This document shows positions 59,948 to 64,000 of a DNA stretch of 64,000 nt, one piece after another. A program made the translations under genes and the position numbers. A model generated the notes under the pieces. It was not told the origin of the DNA, did not search any database, and saw only the letters and a list, made by a program, of their open reading frames with translations. Position 1 is the first letter of the stretch. Each line of letters opens with the position of its first letter. The DNA is from Sipunculus nudus (lineage: Eukaryota > Annelida > Sipuncula > Golfingiida > Sipunculidae). Location of the stretch: positions 10,680,664 through 10,744,663 of the forward strand of contig CM049315.1 in NCBI GenBank assembly GCA_026874595.1, in the 5' to 3' direction.

Positions 59948-60096
59948 TTCTCGAATTGCTGGTCCCGCCACTGGTATTAAAACCTCAACCATGTAGAACT
60001 ATATACACAGCAGAGCCTATTTTTATAGGGCTACTTACCTCTATTAAGTAGTGTTGCTGTAACAAGGAGAAAGATAGCACTTGGGTGTCGCCTCAT
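49007..60096 (-). CDS. FRRS1-like copy C (complete, 596 aa)
   Basis: Complete third paralogue of the ferric-chelate-reductase-1-like array. Exons: 60096-60039, 57283-57140, 56809-56658, 56342-56251, 55745-55646, 54428-54222, 53862-53767, 53400-53226, 52664-52548, 51543-51431, 50657-50571, 50262-50106, 49750-49610 and 49158-49007. They sum to 1791 nt with an intact frame. The layout is the same as in copy B. Exon 13 ends at a GC donor (CAG/GCAAGA), fixed by alignment to copy B because both exons are 141 nt and end in phase 1. The leader and C-terminal tail have diverged most. The MITE at 55395-55583 lies in intron 5. Confidence 0.92.
52548..54428 (-). CDS. Copy C exons 6-9, DOMON domain
   Basis: Exons of 207, 96, 175 and 117 nt. 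Landmarks are CGKTKGCLVWPRAC, VTYQTVEGGTAVDFEI, GIGFSHDLKM, GIKHGFSPAYYN, KVMCRFRRPIKTVLSPDGSN, TFDLNNEYYLQVAIG and GTPSAHIHKVLPLVSDGKV. By hand count exon 6 differs from copy A at about 12 of 119 aligned bases, whereas exon 8 differs at about 41 of 135. Confidence 0.88.
55395..55583. mobile_element. 189-bp MITE with TTA target duplication
   Basis: The left end reads AGCCGGGTGTACATATAACG and the reverse complement of the right end reads CGCCGGATGTACTTATAACG, continuing into matching GACGTC / CTGCGAT motifs. TTA flanks both sides. Short length, long inverted ends and TTA fit a PIF/Harbinger-type MITE. It lies about 60 bp from exon 5 of copy C. Confidence 0.7.
55646..57283 (-). CDS. Copy C exons 2-5, Reeler domain
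   Basis: Exons of 144, 152, 92 and 100 nt. Landmarks are SSCTNNVPHHNHIEPIQTPS, FKGFQLRANRLTGDTEDIVG, RWYSATND, NCVTHSNSEPKK, FKWKAPDKSVGDV and RFEEYWVN. Unlike A and B, no long CT microsatellite lies next to exon 4. Confidence 0.88.
58552..58578 (+). other. G-quadruplex-capable G-rich run
   Basis: GGGGTGGGTGGGGGGAGGGG has at least four G tracts separated by single bases. It lies in intron 1 of copy C. A similar G-rich run lies at 53492-53518 in intron 7 of copy C. Confidence 0.6.
59232..59300. repeat. (AT)n microsatellite
   Basis: A pure AT run of about 69 bp in intron 1 of copy C. Confidence 0.95.
59690..59845 (-). mobile_element. Truncated SINE of the same family
   Basis: The minus strand shows GACAGAGCACCGGACTCACA, a box B GTGAGTTCGAGTATC and ATCAGCCGAGGAGCC, matching the head of the 35121-35449 element. 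The body is cut short near a poly-C/CA tract. It lies in intron 1 of copy C. Confidence 0.5.
59882..59942. repeat. (AT)n microsatellite
   Basis: A pure AT run about 100 bp downstream (minus strand) of the first coding exon of copy C, inside intron 1. Confidence 0.95.
60039..60096 (-). CDS. Copy C exon 1, signal peptide
   Basis: MRRHPSAIFLLVTATLLN, a basic start followed by a hydrophobic core, ends in phase 1 at AGAG/GTAAGT. A TTCTCACAG acceptor lies about 20 nt upstream of the ATG, so, as in copy A, the 5'UTR is probably split by an intron. An out-of-frame ATG lies 16 nt upstream in the presumed leader. Confidence 0.8.
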
Positions 60097-60652
60097 CTTT
60101 CTCCTCTGGCATCAAACTGTGAGAATGGAAACCACAAATTTAGAAGAAGATTAACGCCTGACACAGTGGGTAAGAAGGGCACAAATATATTTGTATTGCG
60201 TCAGAAACAGGACAGGGTGACAAAGATAGGCTAAACCAAACTGTCAAGCATTTGAAACGATCATGGTCAGAAGTAGCAGTATATATTCACTGACTTGGGC
60301 TGTGCTGGGACATGTTAAGCCGAATCACTATTTCAACAAACTTATCACGGAATCCCCCGGATAATCACGTTGATATGCCGTATCAAACCGTGGTGGTCTC
60401 GCAAATATCTGTTGGAAAAAAGGCTGAGGCCGTTAACACTACGCTTGTTCTACGGAACTATACGGTACGCGGTGCACTGGAGCAGTGCCGGCGATCACCA
60501 CGGTATCACCTCGGAGCATCAAGGTGTTGTACTGTTTGTCAAGGTTGACCACGATTCTGCTACGTATTGGAAACGGTGTTGATACGGTGGAATGATGATT
60601 CTTCACGACAGAGGTTGTGTCAATACATTATTATTATTATTATTATCATTAT

Positions 60653-61385
60653 TACACTATAAAAACAGATTGGAGCAATGACCAATATATTGCTTATTTT
60701 AACCAATCTTATGTGTCTAATCATTCTCTTGGTCTTAGCAACCAACCTTTTTGGATCGAATTTTTAACTAATCCAGATTGGTTCTTTACTAACATCCTAG
60801 TTTTTGGTCTGTTTTACCAATATCTTGGTTAATTTATCATTAACAAATTGGTTAAATAAGGTAAGACATTGGTCATATTTACTAATTCCAATTGCTTAAA
60901 CCAGTGGAGACGTTTATGTGTGCACTGCTCTTTCACTCCTTTTTTCAGTACTTTTATTCCCCGTATTTGGTAGAAGTCTTGTTACAAGCCATTCTTCAGA
61001 TTCGTTTTGCTTTAGTGCGGGTTTTAAGCGGGAAACACTGATCCCGGGGGAATCGAACCTGTGAACGCTCGCATGTACAAGTCAGACGTTCTGCACTTTT
61101 GTGTCCGATGTAAAACTGACCAATCTGTTTGGCTAGTGCTTGCCAAATCAATAGGCCAAAAATAACCAGTTTGTTGGTAAAATCAACCAATTTTCAACTC
61201 AACCAATTAAATTGGTTAAATATATGCAACCAAATGGTCGACCAATAAAAAATTTTAAAATTGACCAATCGTTTTGGTTATTGTATGACCGACGAGTTGT
61301 TTGAAATAACCAATGAGTTGGTGAAATCTATCAATATCATCTCAACCAACTAAATTGGTCCAATATTTGACCTGTTTTTAGTGTA
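60653..61385. mobile_element. Foldback/MITE-like element packed with CCAAT motifs
   Basis: Imperfect inverted ends (TACACTATAAAAACAG on the left; TACACTAAAAACAG as reverse complement on the right) lie between two (TTA)n tracts. Both arms (60665-60900 and 61115-61375) are dense in ACCAAT/ATTGGT words. The middle contains a tRNA-like stretch at about 61030-61105. It lies upstream of the first coding exon of copy C. Confidence 0.55.
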
Positions 61386-61581
61386 TTATTGTTATTATTA
61401 TTATTATTATTATTATTGTTATTATTAGTATTAGGATTAGTATTATTAACAAAAATAGTCTATATTTAGATGAAATATTATAATATCTTCAATCAGTTGA
61501 TAGTTTACTGTTTGTCCAGGTTATATTCAGCTCTATATTATTTATCAACATTATGGACACAGTAAAGCAAATATTAATGTG

Positions 61582-61584
<3 letters not shown>

Positions 61585-61632
<48 letters not shown>
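61585..61632. repeat. (AT)n(GT)n compound microsatellite
   Basis: AT repeats pass into GT repeats. The surrounding 61.4-62.9 kb shows no gene; 62.23-62.48 kb is rich in TACGG words, like 60.36-60.60 kb. Confidence 0.85.
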
Positions 61633-62941
61633 CTGTATATATATAATATTGTTAAACCTCTCTTCAGTTTTGTAAAGTCTCATTTTTCTAACATTTATTT
61701 AGGAAGCCGCGAGAGACCGCCACCGTTTTACCCGTACGGGTGATGTAGGTAACACTTAAAATAAATGTTTTAAGTATGTATAAAATGATATGGTTTGTTA
61801 TTTTCATGTACACATGGAGTTCACTTGTATTGCTACTTAGTGAGTACATCTTAAAGTTTATATATATTACATGTATGCATCAGTCAAAAACTTGTATGTG
61901 TAGAACTTATTATTTCAAAAGACACATGTAATAAGATATGTTATTAATATGGCATATCAAGTACTGATATGTGTGAAAAAAATATCTTAAAACAAGATTG
62001 AGGGTACATGCAACATGTTATTGTTAATACTAGGAAACAGAAGCAACGATACTAGTAGGCCTAAGGATAAAATGTTCCAAAGAAATGGCAGTACTATAAC
62101 GTAAGATTTTATAGAGGTTCCACTGCAAACATTTATTTTTCCAAATCAAATTTATTCAAAACATATATTTTCTCCAGCGCTTTCATTCCAGTTCACGCAT
62201 AATCATCCCCGGATTGCTACCGATCGCCATGGAATATACTGTCCTATAAGGTTGGGAGGGTGGTACTACGGAGTACTACGGCGGGGACGGTACGTTGTAC
62301 ACTAAGGTGCCACTACGATATGCAAGTCACCGCGGTTGGGCTACGGTGACCCACGGAAGTTTTAAACCGTTTAGAACTACCGTAGCTACCTATACGGAAT
62401 CGGGTTCCACACGGTCACACGGACCATCCTGGATGGGTTCGGGACTCGCCGAGGACCCCCACCAAGAATGCCCCCGATTTCCAGCACATTGACCACAGTC
62501 GCTCGAATCTCTATTTCAGGGGGAAATGAGAAGAAACGGTGCATATTACACCTCTATTGTGATACATGCTATTTCCGTACGTAAGGCACTACTATATACT
62601 CATATACAGTGCATAGTTTCGTCCATTTCTCGATAAAAACACAACCACAAATAGGGATAAGAGCGACTCTGCCGTGACTCACCGTTTCTATATAAACCGT
62701 GAATGTGTGATTATGGCTTTAACGGTATATTTGCTTTCTAGCGTGATCTCTACGGTCTTACCTGAAAAAGCATCAGTAACGTTTTTCACGTGCGAGACGT
62801 CGGCTGGTGTACTCTGTTAAATAACGTATTTTGACTGCCGCTGCTGAGAGCTTTCCACGTTTGATGCCCTCAGTCCGGAACGTCTGCTAAACTGCTGAAC
62901 AGTGTGGGCTAGCCGCCTTGTAACATTAGCTCTGACTGCAT

Positions 62942-63755
62942 GTGCTCGGCTCAGCGAACACCGTGGTCACGACATCCTCGATGCGCTTGTATTGGGCATT
63001 CCCTCATCAGTTATTTGTTGGCAGGCTACTCAGAAGCAAAGCTTCAAGTCTCAGTAAACGCATTTTTAAACAGAGGTTCATAAGTTGTACTATGAAGTCC
63101 AGACCGCTTGGGCCATTTGCAGACATAGTGGGTTTATTTGTAAAATATAATTTGATGCAATATATTCCTGCTATACTTAACAATATTATACTACCAAATA
63201 AACGAGAAAGGGAGGTATTAATTTCAGACACAATTGCTCGACACTGCATAGTGTCATTGCATAATGAGAAAAATTCAACTTACGACAAAATCAAATGCTT
63301 CCTACTTTGTCATCCACAGCGTTTTCAACCCTCCGTGTTCTGGAGTTGTGCTCGCCGTATGCCTTATTGTCTGCGCGCGTGTTGTCTTGCGGTCAAGCTT
63401 GTTGCATATTATGACATGATAGAGCAGCTATCCATAAATGATCAATGTCACTTTTGTGGCAACTTTTACCAGAATGCAATTTACCATGTTGTTCTTCACT
63501 GCGATACGTCCAGTTGTATACGCAATAGGCTATGGTGTTACATTAATGATGAAATAAACATTAGAACTTCGATCAGCAGCACTTAATTGTCTTGAAGATA
63601 TAGACTTCCTGTATATACTGTTAGGTCAGCCAACTGAATTAATCGATGAACATGACTATGAAATCTTTCTTAGTCACTGTCCAAAATTCTTTAAAGATAT
63701 TCGCTCAGTCCTTGAAGCCTTATGGCCACACGAACTTAGTTTTCTAAAAGTGTAA
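62942..63755 (+). pseudogene. 3' end of a non-LTR (LINE) retrotransposon ORF, frameshifted
   Basis: A 214-codon open stretch carries, at about residues 169-187, a C-X2-C-X9-H-X4-C pattern (CHFCGNF...HVVLHC) typical of the C-terminal zinc knuckle that follows reverse transcriptase in many LINE ORF2 proteins. Near 63563 the frame shifts by one base; the continuation (63564-63755, starting ELRSAALNCLEDIDFLYIL and ending FLKV then TAA) gives the expected C-terminal tail. The catalytic reverse transcriptase part is not found upstream, so this is a 5'-truncated, mutated copy. The clade is not determined. Confidence 0.6.
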
Positions 63756-64000
63756 TACGAATTAATGTCTGGTCTTGAAGCCAAACATCCAAACAAATTA
63801 AGCTGTAGCGACAAATCTATCACAATGTCTATAAATGTACTTTTATGGTAATATATATCATACATATGTACTTTGTTGTAATTAATCACATTTAACTTCC
63901 ATATCTCAGCGTAAACACAAAACAAGCTTTAGGAACTAATTATTCTCGCTAATACTATAATTTCTTTTAAGTTCTTGTGTTTAGTTCATTGCTTGTTTAG

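Overview
The window is animal nuclear DNA, most likely from a bivalve or other lophotrochozoan mollusc. The evidence is AT-rich sequence, short exons (58-207 bp) in long introns, dense microsatellites, tRNA-derived SINEs, MITEs and a LINE fragment. The species cannot be named from the sequence alone.

The window is organised around a head-to-tail tandem array of three ferric-chelate-reductase-1-like (FRRS1-like) genes, all on the minus strand. Copy A (13699 down to 1390) has 12 of its expected 14 coding exons and runs off the left edge. Copy B (37939 down to 20448) is complete at 599 residues. Copy C (60096 down to 49007) is complete at 596 residues. Each encodes a signal peptide, a Reeler domain, a DOMON domain and a C-terminal membrane cytochrome b561 domain with four aligned candidate heme-ligand histidines. 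Exon lengths and phases are almost identical in the three copies: 144, 152, 92, 97 or 100, 207, 96, 175, 117, 113, 87, 157 and 141 nt for exons 2-13. Every internal exon was placed by joining homologous reading frames at AG and GT (once GC) splice sites.

Between B and C, at about 46145-46280, lies a frameshifted relic of the last FRRS1-like exon. It is either the trace of a lost fourth copy or a dead alternative terminal exon of C.

Non-coding content: an 86-bp satellite with a 354-bp higher-order repeat fills intron 1 of B and is split by a SINE. A diverged repeat block of about 120-bp units with the palindrome GGTGGCGCCACC covers about 41.0-48.7 kb, with related motifs from 37.2 kb. A probable solo LTR ends 14 bp from the exon 13 donor of B. 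Several MITEs with TTA target duplications lie in introns. A foldback element packed with CCAAT motifs lies upstream of C. At the right edge is the 3' end of a non-LTR retrotransposon ORF.

The gene family is known. The unusual parts are the locus architecture: unequal sequence retention between exons (possible gene conversion), a GC-AG intron, weak donors, and repeat insertions close to exons. I did not find a convincing novel gene system.
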